Positions 37,772-46,315 of a DNA stretch of 64,000 bases are shown in pieces (position 1 is the first letter of the stretch; each line of letters opens with the position of its first letter). This DNA comes from Paenibacillus nasutitermitis. Its GTDB lineage: Bacteria; Bacillota; Bacilli; Paenibacillales; Paenibacillaceae. Made by a program: the position numbers and the translations under genes. Under the pieces are notes generated by a model. That model had not been told where the DNA came from. It saw nothing but the letters and a program-made list of their open reading frames with translations, and made no database searches. The stretch lies in assembly GCF_014641075.1 (NCBI RefSeq), contig NZ_BMHP01000001.1, positions 1 to 64,000 on the forward strand. Reading direction: 5' to 3'.

Positions 37772-37801
37772 TTGACCATGAACGAGAATGAGAATGATAT
37801 A
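37772..37801 (+). promoter_or_regulatory. Candidate promoter overlapped by Fur-like hexamers
   Basis: TTGACC (37772-37777) with TGATAT (37795-37800) at 17 bp spacing forms a possible vegetative promoter. Three hexamers GAGAAT-GAGAAT-GATATA (37784-37801) resemble the GATAAT repeats of Fur sites and cover the spacer and -10. Confidence 0.5.
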
Positions 37802-37892
37802 TAAGAAGGACTATAAATTGATCTGCTAGATGCTGTGTCTCTTTCGAAAAATAAGTTGCTTTATTGCATCGCGCATAATATATTAATGAATA

Positions 37893-37907
37893 TGATAATC
37901 ATTATCA
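37893..37907 (+). promoter_or_regulatory. Perfect 7-1-7 Fur box
   Basis: TGATAAT-C-ATTATCA is an exact match to the Bacillus 7-1-7 Fur palindrome. It differs from the PerR box (TTATAATnATTATAA) and the Zur box. It lies about 200 bp upstream of the cntA-like gene, so the operon is probably repressed when iron is plentiful. Confidence 0.85.
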
Positions 37908-38104
37908 AGATGATGATTGTGAAATGGCCGACAGGGAGGATTAAAATAAGAATATAAGCGTTCATCCGCTGGCATGTACTAACCAATATGATCTATTCAA
38001 TGGGGTGTCTTCAAACAGAGAGATAACAGTAATGATAATAACCATCCGATATTCGGACAGAAACAATAATCTTACTTAAATGAGCTTAGGGAGATGAACT
38101 TTTC

Positions 38105-39742
38105 ATGCTTCGCCATTATAAAAATTTTTATTTTCCTGCAGTATTCCTGGTTGTATTGTCTGTCATCCTCGCAGGGTGTCAAACACAATCCAATTCAAGT
38201 CCCGAATCTTTACAACCTCAGAACCAAACATCGAGCGCTGCGGAGAAGACATTGTCCATTTCCTGGCCGAAAGATATTGGGCCGCTAAACCCGCATGAAT
38301 ATACACCGAATGAGTTTTTTGCCCAAGGGATGTACTATGAGCCTTTGATCGACTATGGTGAAGGCGGGAAGCTGGTGCCTAAACTGGCGGAGTCGTGGGA
38401 TATTTCGGAAGACGGCAAGACATACACGTTCCATCTGCGTAAAAACGTAAAATTCTCGGATGGCTCGGATTTTGACGCCAACGTCGTACAGAAAAACTTT
38501 GACACGATTTTGGCGAATCGCGATATGCATAGCTGGCTCGGATTAATCAGTCAAATCGAAAAAACGGAAGTTGTCGATTCGAATACATACAAGATCACCT
38601 TAAAGAACCAGTATTATCCGGCACTTCAGGAGTTTGCAGTCGTGCGGCCGCTTCGTTTCCTGGGCACTGCCGGATTCCCGGATGACGGGAACACGGCCAA
38701 AGGCATCAAGCAACCTGTTACGACGGGGCCTTGGGTGCTGTCGGAGTATAAGAAGGACGAAATGGCCGTGTTTACCCGTAACGACAATTATTGGGGAACG
38801 AAGCCAAAAATCAATAAACTCGTCGTGAAGGTTATACCGGATGGCGAGGCGAGAGTACTTGCATTGGAGAAGGGCGATATTGATCTGATCTGGGGCGAAG
38901 GTGTCATTAGTCTGGATTCGTTCGTCAATTTGCGGGATTCCGGTAAATTCGAATCTTCGATTTCCGATCCGGTCGCAAGCCGTGCCCTGATTGTTAACAC
39001 TTCGAAGGGTCCGTTCGCCGATTTAAATGTACGCCTGGCTTTGCAGCATGCAGTGAATAAAAAGGCACTGGTGGATGGGATCACAAACGGCGTCGAGAAA
39101 TTAGCCGACACGATCATTGCAAACAACTTCCCCTATTCGAATATTGGGCTGAAGCCGTATGATTACGATGTGGAAACAGCCAAGTCCTTATTGGATCAAG
39201 CCGGCTGGAAGCTTCCTGCCGGAAAGACGATTCGTGAAAAAGACGGTAAACCTCTGGAGATCGAGTTGGTTTACATGGGGCCGGATCAGATTGAAAAGCC
39301 GATGTCGGCCGCCATTCAATCCGATCTGAAACAAGTCGGCATCTCCCTAAAAACAACAGGCGTGGAGAGGGAGCTGCGAAATAAAAGAATGGAAAGTGCG
39401 GACTTCGATCTGTTGTTCTGGGGGACATACGGCGCACCGTATGATCCGCACAACTTCGTATCAACCAATTACGAGCCGGGTTACGGTATTTTCGAATCCC
39501 AACAGGGGTTGTCCATGAAAGATAAGCTCCATCAAGAGATGAAGGAAGTGTTGCTGACAGTCGACGAGGAAGAGCGGCAAAACCTGTATACTTCTATTTT
39601 TACAACCCTGCATGAACAGGCTGTCTATTTGCCGATATCTTATTTGACCAATATCGCCGTGTACCCGAAATTTGTCAAGGATTTGAAATTCCCGGCACAC
39701 CGCGACGAAACGCCATTTGATACGATTGATATTCAAAAATAA
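38105..39742 (+). CDS. cntA: CntA/NikA-like metallophore-binding lipoprotein
   Basis: A 545-aa family-5 (peptide/nickel) binding lipoprotein with lipobox ILAGC (C25). Segments 'LNPHEYTPNEFFAQGMYYEP', 'YYPALQEFAVVRPLRFLG' (R181), 'TTGPWVLSEYKKDEMAVF' and 'YGAPYDPHNFVS' fit NikA and more closely the staphylopine-binding CntA of Staphylococcus, as I recall those sequences. The position of the NikA metal-binding histidine appears as Tyr460 ('EPGYGIFESQQ'), which favours an opine-type metal complex over a NikA-style ligand. It starts the operon, with AGGGAG upstream. Confidence 0.8.
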   Translation: MLRHYKNFYFPAVFLVVLSVILAGCQTQSNSSPESLQPQNQTSSAAEKTLSISWPKDIGPLNPHEYTPNEFFAQGMYYEPLIDYGEGGKLVPKLAESWDISEDGKTYTFHLRKNVKFSDGSDFDANVVQKNFDTILANRDMHSWLGLISQIEKTEVVDSNTYKITLKNQYYPALQEFAVVRPLRFLGTAGFPDDGNTAKGIKQPVTTGPWVLSEYKKDEMAVFTRNDNYWGTKPKINKLVVKVIPDGEARVLALEKGDIDLIWGEGVISLDSFVNLRDSGKFESSISDPVASRALIVNTSKGPFADLNVRLALQHAVNKKALVDGITNGVEKLADTIIANNFPYSNIGLKPYDYDVETAKSLLDQAGWKLPAGKTIREKDGKPLEIELVYMGPDQIEKPMSAAIQSDLKQVGISLKTTGVERELRNKRMESADFDLLFWGTYGAPYDPHNFVSTNYEPGYGIFESQQGLSMKDKLHQEMKEVLLTVDEEERQNLYTSIFTTLHEQAVYLPISYLTNIAVYPKFVKDLKFPAHRDETPFDTIDIQK

Positions 39743-39759
39743 GATAAGGTGTTCCGATA

Positions 39760-40710
39760 ATGAAAATATCTCTTTTTATTTTGAAAAGATTTGCAGCGAT
39801 GGTCCCCGTTTTATTGGGGGCCACCTTTGTTTCTTTCTTGCTTTTGCATCTATCTCCCGTGGATCCGGCCAAAGCCTATTTGTCCGCTTCGGGCATTATC
39901 CCGACAGAGGACACATTAAACGCCGTACGAACCCAATTGGGGCTGGACCGGCCATTCTGGTCGCAGTATGGACACTGGCTGTGGCAGATAGGCAGCCTGG
40001 ATTTTGGTACTTCCTTTTTCAGCAAAATACCGGTTTCCCATGAATTGGCTGCCCGTCTGCCCATTACGATAACATTGGCTTTGTCGAGTCTGGCCATAGC
40101 AATCCTCGTCAGTATTCCGCTTGGTATTGCATCCGCGCTTCACAAAAACCTCTTGCTTGACCATATATGCCGTTTGTTGGCTTTTCTCGGGGCATCGCTG
40201 CCGCAGTTTTGGCTTGCGTACCTGTTGATCTATTTTTTGTCGGTCAAGTTAGATTGGTTTCCGTTGCAGGGGGCAGATTCATGGCAGCATTACGTGCTTC
40301 CTTCTTTCACATTGGCATTTGCGCTGATCGCAACGTATTCCCGGCTGCTAAGAAACGGATTACTGGAGGCTCGGGAAGAACCTTTCGTGATGTATGCAAA
40401 AGCGAGAGGACTGGGATCATTCGTCCTGGTTGGGCGGCATATGCTGCGTCATGCCATTCGTCCTGTCGTGACCGCGGCGGGAATGAACTTGGGGAAATTG
40501 TTTGCGGGCACAGTCATTGTGGAACAAATTTTCGCCATGCCGGGAATGGGCAGTTTCTTTCTCGATTCGGTCTTTCACCGGGATTACCCAGTTATTCAAA
40601 GTTTTGTGTTTATGATGGCTGTCATGTTCGTAGTGGGAAATTTGGCAGCGGATATGATACAAGCTTATTTGGACCCGCGTTTAACGCAAGCGGCAAGGAA
40701 GGGGGAATAA
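39760..40710 (+). CDS. cntB: ABC transporter permease, CntB/NikB-like
   Basis: A 316-aa DppB/NikB-type permease with six predicted helices. The N-terminal 'ILKRFAAMVPVLLGATFVSF' and 'FLLLHLSPVDPAKAYL' are family-typical, and the EAA loop appears as 'YAKARGLGSFVLVGRHMLRH'. It forms a heterodimer with CntC to import the metal-metallophore complex handed over by CntA. It lies 17 nt after cntA and 3 nt before cntC. Confidence 0.83.
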   Translation: MKISLFILKRFAAMVPVLLGATFVSFLLLHLSPVDPAKAYLSASGIIPTEDTLNAVRTQLGLDRPFWSQYGHWLWQIGSLDFGTSFFSKIPVSHELAARLPITITLALSSLAIAILVSIPLGIASALHKNLLLDHICRLLAFLGASLPQFWLAYLLIYFLSVKLDWFPLQGADSWQHYVLPSFTLAFALIATYSRLLRNGLLEAREEPFVMYAKARGLGSFVLVGRHMLRHAIRPVVTAAGMNLGKLFAGTVIVEQIFAMPGMGSFFLDSVFHRDYPVIQSFVFMMAVMFVVGNLAADMIQAYLDPRLTQAARKGE

Positions 40711-40713
40711 AGG

Positions 40714-41571
40714 TTGGGCAGCGTTCGAAACCTATTATGGGCTGCAGGGCGGAAACGGCTGATGGCCGTTTGCGTGTTATTATTGTCGGCCATCGTACTG
40801 GCTGGGCTGTGTGCACCTTTCCTTGCACCACATGATCCGGAATTTGTGGATTTAACTAATAAGCTTGCGGATCCCTCGACGGAGTTCCCATTAGGTACGG
40901 ATCAGCTGGGGCGCTGTGTACTTTCCCGATTGTTATACGGAACGCAAGTATCACTAAGCCTGGCGCTGCTGATCGTAGGCTCCTGCCTGCTGATTGGGTT
41001 GGTTATCGGCTGCCTGGCCGGATATGCCGGAGGGAAAACGGATAGTTTGGTTATGCGATGCTGCGATGCGATTCTAGCAATTCCTTCCCTAATCCTTGCG
41101 ATCAGCTTAATTGCGATTTGGGGGGCTGGTTGGAAACAGATGGCGATTGCACTCGTTGTGGTTCAATCTGTTTACTATGCTCGGTTTATACGCGGCCTGG
41201 TATCCAATCTGAGGCAACAGACGTATATCATCGCCGCCCGGGTGAGCGGCACCTCGCCATTTCGATTGATCACCCGGCATATTATCCCGAATCTGCTTCC
41301 ATCTCTTTTAACGGTAGTGACCCTGGAGATCGGATGGGTTATTATGGATATTTCTGCGTTGTCGTTTATCGGTCTTGGCGTACAATCACCAACCCCGGAA
41401 TGGGGAGCGATGATTAATGAGGGCAAATCATTTATACGCAGCCATCCGAGATTGATACTTACCCCCGGATTTGTCATTTTTTGCGTGGTAGCGTTATTAA
41501 ACCTGCTCGGGGAAATGCTTGGTGAAAAGAAAGGGATGGTTAAGTCCTTTCGTAAAGGAGGCGCACGATGA
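40714..41571 (+). CDS. cntC: ABC transporter permease, CntC/NikC-like
   Basis: A 285-aa DppC/NikC-type permease. The N-terminal helix and periplasmic 'LAPHDPEFVDLTNKLADPST' and 'FPLGTDQLGRCVLSRLLYG' are typical, and the EAA loop is 'AARVSGTSPFRLITRHIIPN'. The start is TTG 40714 with GGAAGGGGG 8 nt upstream. The stop overlaps cntD by 4 nt. Partner of CntB in the inner-membrane channel. Confidence 0.83.
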   Translation: MGSVRNLLWAAGRKRLMAVCVLLLSAIVLAGLCAPFLAPHDPEFVDLTNKLADPSTEFPLGTDQLGRCVLSRLLYGTQVSLSLALLIVGSCLLIGLVIGCLAGYAGGKTDSLVMRCCDAILAIPSLILAISLIAIWGAGWKQMAIALVVVQSVYYARFIRGLVSNLRQQTYIIAARVSGTSPFRLITRHIIPNLLPSLLTVVTLEIGWVIMDISALSFIGLGVQSPTPEWGAMINEGKSFIRSHPRLILTPGFVIFCVVALLNLLGEMLGEKKGMVKSFRKGGAR

Positions 41572-42377
41572 GCGGCAGGGATGCCATACTTGAAGTAAGT
41601 AGACTGAATGTGCAGATACAAACGGACCGTGGCGTGGTGCATGCCGTACAAGAGGCTTCATTTCAAATCGGGGCGGGAAAAATATTGGGCATCGTAGGGG
41701 AGAGCGGATGCGGCAAATCGATGACCTGCATGGCCGTCCTTGGAATGCTGCCCGCTGCAGCAGCGATAACGCAGGGCAGCATCAAACTGCGAGGGAAAGA
41801 ACTCGCGGGCTTGGCGGACAGTCAGCTGAGACACATTCGTGGCAAGGAGCTCGCGCTGGTTATGCAGAATCCGATGACCGCCTTTAATCCCGCATTAACG
41901 ATCGGAAAGCAATTTACGGAAACGCTCAGAACCCATCAGGGGCTTTCACGGAAACAAGCGGAACAAAAAGCAATCGATGGTATCGGCGAAATGGGGCTAA
42001 GCGATGCCGGGAAGATCCTTAAGCAATATCCGTTCGAATTAAGCGGAGGGATGCTGCAACGGATCATGATTGCATTGTCCTTATCGATGAAACCGTCTCT
42101 CCTGATAGCCGATGAACCGACGACAGCGCTTGATAGCGTCAATCGCCGCAAGGTGATGGATGCGTTCCGAGCGATAAAGGAAGAGGGACATACCGCAATA
42201 CTGCTCGTGTCACATGATCTTAGCATCATTGGCGCGCTGGCCGATGAAGTAGTCGTGATGAAACAGGGCCAGATTCTGGAGAAAGCCGATGCGGTTCAGC
42301 TGATGTCCCGTCCTCAACACGAATACACGAAAATGTTGCTGAATGCCAGACTGACCGCTGACAGCAGGAAGGAATAG
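41568..42377 (+). CDS. cntD: ABC transporter ATP-binding protein, CntD/NikD-like
   Basis: A 269-aa oligopeptide/nickel-type ATPase: Walker A 'GESGCGKS', signature 'LSGGMLQRIMIA', Walker B 'LLIADEPTTALD', and H-loop 'LLVSHDL'. It pairs with the CntF ATPase encoded two genes later, the usual two-ATPase layout of this transporter class. The ATGA overlap with cntC and close spacing to the exporter gene show one transcript. Confidence 0.85.
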   Translation: MSGRDAILEVSRLNVQIQTDRGVVHAVQEASFQIGAGKILGIVGESGCGKSMTCMAVLGMLPAAAAITQGSIKLRGKELAGLADSQLRHIRGKELALVMQNPMTAFNPALTIGKQFTETLRTHQGLSRKQAEQKAIDGIGEMGLSDAGKILKQYPFELSGGMLQRIMIALSLSMKPSLLIADEPTTALDSVNRRKVMDAFRAIKEEGHTAILLVSHDLSIIGALADEVVVMKQGQILEKADAVQLMSRPQHEYTKMLLNARLTADSRKE

Positions 42378-42389
42378 GGGTGAAACAAA

Positions 42390-43580
42390 GTGATACCTGC
42401 TATCAAAGAAAATCCATTTAGTCATCGGGCTATATGGCTGTATGCGGTTGCCTTTGTTTTTTATGCAACCAACCATATGCTCATTATCGCCTTGCCATTT
42501 TTATCGCAGAAGCTTGGCGCCGCACGCATGGAAATCGGGATCATTATGGGCTCGTATATGTTTGTTTCCATGTTTTTACGTCCGGTTGCCGGTAAGGTTG
42601 TCGATAGATTTGGTTCCAGGAACATTTTTATGATCGCGCTAGTACTGAATGCGATCGTGCTTATCAGTTATACAGTCGGAAACCTGTGGGCTTTTGCCGT
42701 CATGCGGGCTTTACAAGGAGCCATTCTGGCCTTTTTCTCGATGACCGTTCATCTACTCATTATGGATTTGCTGACCGATAAGGTGCGGGGACAGGGGCTT
42801 TCCTTATTGTCATTGGCATCGATGCTGCCGTATACATTTGTACCGGCGCTCGTATTGTTTATGAAAGATCAAGTGACGATAACGGGCATGCTGCTATTGT
42901 TCGCGGTGCTGGGTTTCTGCAACATCTTTCTTGGCGTTCGATTGTATACACTGCTTGGCCAGGGATCATTGAAACAGAATAAGCAAGAAATGGAGCCGGT
43001 TACTACCGAAGGAAAAAGGAAGGCGGGCAAAGCGATTGTCTTTCCAGCGTTAGTCATGCTACTGGCATCGATTGTTTTCTGTATAGCGCCTACCTATATG
43101 CCGCTTTATTTGGAGAGCCGGGGGCTGGATACGGCACCGCTTTATTTTCTGGTCGAAACGGGAGTATTAATTTTGATTCGTTTTTTTGGGCGTAAGTATA
43201 TTCCATCCTCCGATTCGTTTCCGAAAGGCCTTCTCATCCTGCTTGTCATCTGTTTTACATTGTCACCAGCGCTTCTGGCACTAACATTGTCTACGCCTGT
43301 ATTGCTGGCTGCTGCGATATGTAATGGACTGGCGCTGTCATTATTGTATCCCACTCTCATGACGTACATTTCGTTTGTTGTTCCAGAAAAGGTTCGGGGG
43401 TATTCCATCGGATGGTTTATTGCCGCCGCGGACTTCGGTACATCTTCGGGCGCGTTCTTGATGGGCCTGGTGGCCGACGCTTTCACCTATCGTGGAATGC
43501 TGGTTGCTGCTGTTTGCATCGGTGTGCTCACTTTGCTGCTCACTTTGTGTCACCGTGGACAGAAGGCGGTGGCTCCATGA
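42390..43580 (+). CDS. cntE: MFS exporter, CntE-like (metallophore export)
   Basis: A 396-aa twelve-helix major facilitator ('FYATNHMLIIALPFLSQKLG', 'LRPVAGKVVDRFGSRN' as MFS motif A, 'GMLVAAVCIGVLTLLLTLCH' near the end). Its place between the two ATPase genes of a metallophore importer makes it a candidate for exporting the apo-metallophore, as CntE does in Staphylococcus aureus, where the order is cntKLMABCDFE. The start is GTG 42390 with GGGGTGA 6 nt upstream. It overlaps cntF by 4 nt. Confidence 0.75.
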   Translation: MIPAIKENPFSHRAIWLYAVAFVFYATNHMLIIALPFLSQKLGAARMEIGIIMGSYMFVSMFLRPVAGKVVDRFGSRNIFMIALVLNAIVLISYTVGNLWAFAVMRALQGAILAFFSMTVHLLIMDLLTDKVRGQGLSLLSLASMLPYTFVPALVLFMKDQVTITGMLLLFAVLGFCNIFLGVRLYTLLGQGSLKQNKQEMEPVTTEGKRKAGKAIVFPALVMLLASIVFCIAPTYMPLYLESRGLDTAPLYFLVETGVLILIRFFGRKYIPSSDSFPKGLLILLVICFTLSPALLALTLSTPVLLAAAICNGLALSLLYPTLMTYISFVVPEKVRGYSIGWFIAAADFGTSSGAFLMGLVADAFTYRGMLVAAVCIGVLTLLLTLCHRGQKAVAP

Positions 43581-44341
43581 GCTTGCTAATAGCAGATCAA
43601 CTAACCAAGACCTATTCCGCTTCCGGCTGGTTTCGCTCCAAAGAGTCAGCAGGTTCCGGTGTGAACGACATTTCGTTCGTTATCGAGGAGGGGATGTGTC
43701 TAGGGATTCTCGGAGAAAGCGGGGCAGGTAAAAGTACAATCGCTAAAATGGTGCTTGGGCTGCTTCGACCCGAAAGCGGTAAAGTCCTGTTTCAAGGAGT
43801 GGACTTGTACCGTTCGGATCGCGCGGTGCGCAAACTGTGGCGTCGAGATTTGCAGGTTGTCTTTCAGGATTGTTATTCCGCTGTCAACCCGCGTATGACG
43901 ATCCGGCAAATTATCGGAGAGCCTCTCCGTAACTATGAACAGATGTCTTCGAAAGAGGAACAGCGTATCATCGGCGAATTGCTGGAGACGGTCGGACTCG
44001 ATCCGGGCGATATGCGCAAAACACCGAAGGAAATGAGCGGAGGACAACTGCAGCGTGTGAATATCGCCCGGGCGATTGCGCTGAAACCGAAGCTGATTGT
44101 GCTTGACGAGCCGGTGAGCAGCCTTGATATGATCGTGCAGAAGCAGATTCTGTTGCACTTGAGGGAGCTCAAGGAAAAATACGGTCTATCCTATTTGTTT
44201 ATTTCGCATGATGTTCTGGCTGTCAACGTTCTTTCCGACCAAGTCGCAATCGTCGATAAAGGAATGATGGTGGAGACGATCGACACGGCTAGTCTATTTG
44301 ACTGCGTACATCCGGTATCCAAGAGGATCGTATTGTCATAA
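43577..44341 (+). CDS. cntF: ABC transporter ATP-binding protein, CntF/NikE-like
   Basis: A 254-aa second ATPase of the importer: Walker A 'GESGAGKS', signature 'MSGGQLQRVNIARA', Walker B 'LIVLDEPVSSLD', H-loop 'LFISHDV'. The open frame runs further upstream, but ATG 43577 overlaps the exporter stop (ATGA) and begins the recognisable domain, so I chose it. It ends the operon; I see no clear terminator downstream. Confidence 0.84.
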   Translation: MSLLIADQLTKTYSASGWFRSKESAGSGVNDISFVIEEGMCLGILGESGAGKSTIAKMVLGLLRPESGKVLFQGVDLYRSDRAVRKLWRRDLQVVFQDCYSAVNPRMTIRQIIGEPLRNYEQMSSKEEQRIIGELLETVGLDPGDMRKTPKEMSGGQLQRVNIARAIALKPKLIVLDEPVSSLDMIVQKQILLHLRELKEKYGLSYLFISHDVLAVNVLSDQVAIVDKGMMVETIDTASLFDCVHPVSKRIVLS

Positions 44342-44743
44342 GTCAGAGTAGTGAAATGATTTGTTGGACGGTGCAATAAGCGTGAATATCCAATTGTGCC
44401 AACTATGCTCATCGAAAGGAACTTAGCGTTATAAACGGGCCTGAAAATCGACATTTTTTCCGCTATATGTTCTTCATGATGAAAGGCATTAATATCAAAC
44501 GATGGATGCGGATGATTGCAAGCCAAAGCAGGACACACAGCATCTTATGCTATAAATATCATCACCGACGGAAAAGGGGTTCTTGACGCAAATGGAGCGA
44601 ACTTCCAACTGATTCGCGGCAAAAGTTATCTTGCAGCAGGGATATTAAGGAGTTGGCAGAACAGGCGGGATGACTGACTTTGTCAAGACAATTCTTTACT
44701 ATGTGTATAGAAGACCATACTTACTTTTTCATAGAAGAAATGA
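44342..44743 (+). other. Gene-poor stretch with possible decayed gene
   Basis: About 400 bp without a supported gene. Around 44550-44680 a frame reads 'DGKGVLDANGANFQLIRGKS' then 'YLAAGILRSWQNRRDD' and a stop, but it has no start or ribosome site. It may be a remnant; I cannot name the parent. TTGTCAAGACAA at 44680-44691 is a short palindrome just upstream of the SufR-like gene and could be its promoter or operator region. Confidence 0.4.
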
Positions 44744-45436
44744 ATGTGGCTGCGAATGAACAACAAAGAACCGCGGGATAAAGAATCCAGTGCCGAGCGG
44801 ACGAGCCGGAAGCTTCTGAAGCAGGAAGGGCCCATGGATGCTCTACAACTGGCAACGCATATCGGCATCACCAGAATGGCAGTCCGACAGCATTTATATA
44901 ATTTACAAAGTCAGAAATTAGTTCAATTCAGTGAAGAAGCAAGAGCTATGGGGCGTCCTGCGAAGGTATGGAAATTAACAACGGAGGCGAACCGTCTCTT
45001 TCCTGACGGCCATGCCGAGCTGTCTGTGCGATTGATTGACTCGATGAGGGAAGCTTTCGGCGAAGAAGGATTAGACAAGCTGCTGGATATTCGAAACCGG
45101 AAAATGGTGCAGCAATACCTGAAGGAGGCACCGGGCAGTCTTTCGTTAAAAGAGCAGCTGGAGGCGCTTGCGGAGCTGCGTACTGCTGAAGGTTATATGG
45201 CGGAAATTGCCGTAAATCCGGACGGTTCGTTCTTGTTTGTGGAGAAGCATTGCCCCATCTGCGAGGCAGCGCAAATATGTTCCGGTATTTGCCGAAAGGA
45301 ACAAGAAATGCTGCAGCAGGTGCTGGGTGAAGATGTTGAAGTGGAAAGAACCGGGCATATCCTGTCAGGCCAAGCCCGCTGCACGTATCGGATTCAACAA
45401 GCAGCATCGACAGAGCTGCACGGCATGGAAGGGTAA
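44744..45436 (+). CDS. SufR-like transcriptional regulator with probable Fe-S cysteines
   Basis: A 230-aa regulator. An N-terminal winged helix ('SRKLLKQEGPMDALQLATHI', 'ITRMAVRQHLYNLQSQKLV') precedes a C-terminal domain with the SufR pattern: 'HCPICEAAQICSGICRKE', 'EVERTGHILSGQARCTYRI'. SufR-family proteins bind an Fe-S cluster through such cysteines and control iron-sulfur assembly genes. No suf genes are in the window; its neighbours are the metallophore operon and thyX. The start at ATG 44744 is not well supported; ATG 44756 is an alternative. Confidence 0.75.
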   Translation: MWLRMNNKEPRDKESSAERTSRKLLKQEGPMDALQLATHIGITRMAVRQHLYNLQSQKLVQFSEEARAMGRPAKVWKLTTEANRLFPDGHAELSVRLIDSMREAFGEEGLDKLLDIRNRKMVQQYLKEAPGSLSLKEQLEALAELRTAEGYMAEIAVNPDGSFLFVEKHCPICEAAQICSGICRKEQEMLQQVLGEDVEVERTGHILSGQARCTYRIQQAASTELHGMEG

Positions 45437-45510
45437 ATTGTTGATTGCTGGCAGGAAATCAATCCCGCTTCATAGAAGCTATGATAAGAATCGAAGGGGG
45501 ACATCCAAAA

Positions 45511-46230
45511 ATGACGGTTATCAAGGTTCTCAATGAGGGGTATGTGCGTTTGGTGGACCATATGGGGTCTGACTTGACCGTTGTTAACTCAGCCCGTGTT
45601 TCTTATGCCAAGCAGTCGCTTGAATTGGATGAGCGGGATAAAAAACTGATCAAATTCCTTGCCCGTGAAGGGCATACCTCTCCATTTCGACATGCCATTG
45701 TACAATTTGAAGTATATGCGCCCCTAATGGTGGCCAGACAGTGGTGGAAGTATGTGGTGGGGTCAGCTCATTATGAAGGAACCGGCGACAGTCTAGATGC
45801 CTGGAACGAGTCAAGCCGACGTTACATAACGGAAGATCCTGTTTTCTATATTCCTCAAGCAGGAGAGTGGAGATCGAAGCCGGAAAACTCCAAGCAGGGC
45901 AGCGGTGAACGGCTAGCCTGGGAGCTCGGTGAAAAACATACCCGGGAACTAATGGACTTCATAGAATCGGGAATTGCAAAATATGAAGCCGCGCTTTCCG
46001 ATGGCATTTGCGCAGAGCAAGCCCGATTGTTTCTTCCCGCCTACGGCATGTATGTGCGGTGGTACTGGACAGCCTCTGTTCAATCCGTTGCCCATTTTCT
46101 GGCACAGAGACTAGAGCATGACGCTCAACAGGAAATACAAGAATACGCAAAAGCCATTCTTGAACTGATCCGGCCGATATATCCGGTTTCACTTGAGCAA
46201 TTGGTGCCAGATTTGAAAAAAGAGGGATGA
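45511..46230 (+). CDS. thyX: FAD-dependent thymidylate synthase ThyX (divergent motif)
   Basis: A 239-aa ThyX-family protein, making dTMP from dUMP with FAD and methylene-tetrahydrofolate. Family signals are 'SARVSYAKQS', 'HTSPFRHAIVQFEV' and 'ARQWWKY'. The canonical signature RHRxxSxNExSxRY is altered: K80-Y81-V82 replaces RHR and 13 residues separate S85 from N99-E100-S101-S102-R103-R104-Y105, where one is usual. This may be a normal subgroup or a changed activity. ATG 45511 follows GAAGGGGG; the frame extends upstream without support. Confidence 0.85.
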   Translation: MTVIKVLNEGYVRLVDHMGSDLTVVNSARVSYAKQSLELDERDKKLIKFLAREGHTSPFRHAIVQFEVYAPLMVARQWWKYVVGSAHYEGTGDSLDAWNESSRRYITEDPVFYIPQAGEWRSKPENSKQGSGERLAWELGEKHTRELMDFIESGIAKYEAALSDGICAEQARLFLPAYGMYVRWYWTASVQSVAHFLAQRLEHDAQQEIQEYAKAILELIRPIYPVSLEQLVPDLKKEG

Positions 46231-46315
46231 ATCATTATAAAAGCTAACCAGCTGCTGCAGGCTATCCAGAATGGAACAAGGTGGAATTTAGAATCTATAT
46301 CCAGGTGGTAAAGTG

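Larger units (their letters stand above)
37706..38104 (+). other. Regulatory intergenic region before the cnt-like operon
   Basis: About 400 bp with no open frame of note. It contains a promoter-like TTGACC/TGATAT pair (37772-37800), a perfect Fur palindrome (37893-37907), and further GATAAT-like hexamers at about 38022-38040. The composition is strongly A+T rich. No metallophore biosynthesis gene lies here. Confidence 0.6.

Noticed and set aside
45445-45510. N-terminal extension of ThyX
   Set aside because: The extra 22 residues have no ribosome site and no ThyX-like sequence; ATG 45511 has GAAGGGGG upstream.
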